The translations under genes and the position numbers were made by a program. DNA of 64,000 bases from an uncultured Bacteroidales bacterium (GTDB taxonomy: Bacteria; Bacteroidota; Bacteroidia; Bacteroidales; Bacteroidaceae), in NCBI GenBank assembly GCA_902801325.1, contig CADCHQ010000015.1, positions 1 to 64,000 on the forward strand, in the 5' to 3' direction. The notes beneath the pieces are model-generated. The model did not search any database, was not told where the DNA came from, and saw nothing but the letters and a program-made list of their open reading frames with translations. Below, one piece after another: positions 63,888 through 64,000 of this stretch (within the stretch, counting starts at the first letter, position 1; each line of letters begins with the position of its first letter).

Positions 63888-63916
63888 TCTAGAATTAGAC
63901 AATTGACATTCTTTCA

Positions 63917-64000
63917 ATGAAAAGTGTTAGAATTATCGTGCTGATGCTAGCCGCCATGATGTGCATGACGGTTAGCGCAGCACAGAAGAAAAAGGCAAAG
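63917..64000 (+). CDS. Start of an exported protein (cut by the window end)
   Basis: An ATG 30 bases after the second FKBP gene opens a frame that reaches the window edge. The 28 residues are a signal peptide (MKSVRIIVLMLAAMMCMTVS then AAQKKKAK). The function cannot be told, though the position suggests a further member of the FKBP operon. Confidence 0.55.
   Translation, partial: MKSVRIIVLMLAAMMCMTVSAAQKKKAK

Overview
The window looks like a chromosomal segment of a Bacteroidota bacterium, most likely a Prevotella-like member of Bacteroidales. The signs are promoters with the Bacteroidota -7 element TAnnTTTG, SusB-like GH97 and other glycan hydrolases, T9SS regulators (PorX and a PorW/SprE-like protein) beside proteins with T9SS-type C-terminal ends, ATP-dependent PEP carboxykinase, KorAB, a membrane pyrophosphatase and two FKBP isomerases in a row. 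I saw no plasmid, phage, CRISPR or insertion-sequence gene. All taxonomy and function here are read from sequence alone.

Layout. 1-3.1 kb: the end of an unknown gene, a DUF1349 lipoprotein, an MBL-fold hydrolase, then a repeat-rich stretch holding the 3' remnant of a fic gene and a candidate small RNA. 3.3-10.8 kb (minus): a TonB-receptor-like barrel protein, a PadR-PspC pair, a small PspC protein and TypA/BipA. 10.9-20.1 kb (plus): an endonuclease/phosphatase-family protein, GH20 hexosaminidase, SGNH hydrolase, GH97 and a 999-aa secreted protein ending in a dockerin-like repeat. 20.5-34.6 kb: M16 peptidase, DsbD, pckA, upp, a GH10 xylanase with carbohydrate-binding modules, and korA-korB interrupted by a four-helix-bundle gene. 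34.6-42 kb: tRNA-Arg, the phospholipid genes psd-pssA with a DUF4834 gene, dnaE, trxA, an acidic protein and tsaE. 42.2-51.1 kb (minus): two envelope proteins and the run aroA / small membrane protein / porW-like / porX / TPR-HTH regulator. 51.2-64 kb: tRNA-Pro, hppA, a DUF6250-like protein and an S/T/R-rich lipoprotein, a GH43 enzyme, aroB, a 67-aa acidic peptide, a 1256-aa secreted protein with a T9SS-type tail, and the FKBP genes.

How the genes fit together. Much of the segment serves the envelope and polysaccharide use: secreted GH10, GH43, GH97 and GH20 enzymes, T9SS control genes, disulfide handling (DsbD), prolyl isomerases and phosphatidylethanolamine synthesis. The rest is core metabolism, with two shikimate genes (aroA, aroB).

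The most unusual content is non-coding. (1) Three arrays of degenerate 22-bp units around an ideal palindrome GAACCTAGGTTC lie at gene 3' ends at about 34.84-35.03, 41.57-41.64 and 53.61-53.95 kb, phased at almost exactly 22 bp. (2) A dispersed CT-rich palindromic element is found between genes and also in frame inside unrelated genes. (3) A second dispersed repeat runs from CGCTCGGC to GAGCAAG. (4) Two inverted copies of a multi-hairpin element flank the fic remnant, and one 8-bp stem differs in sequence between copies while keeping full pairing.
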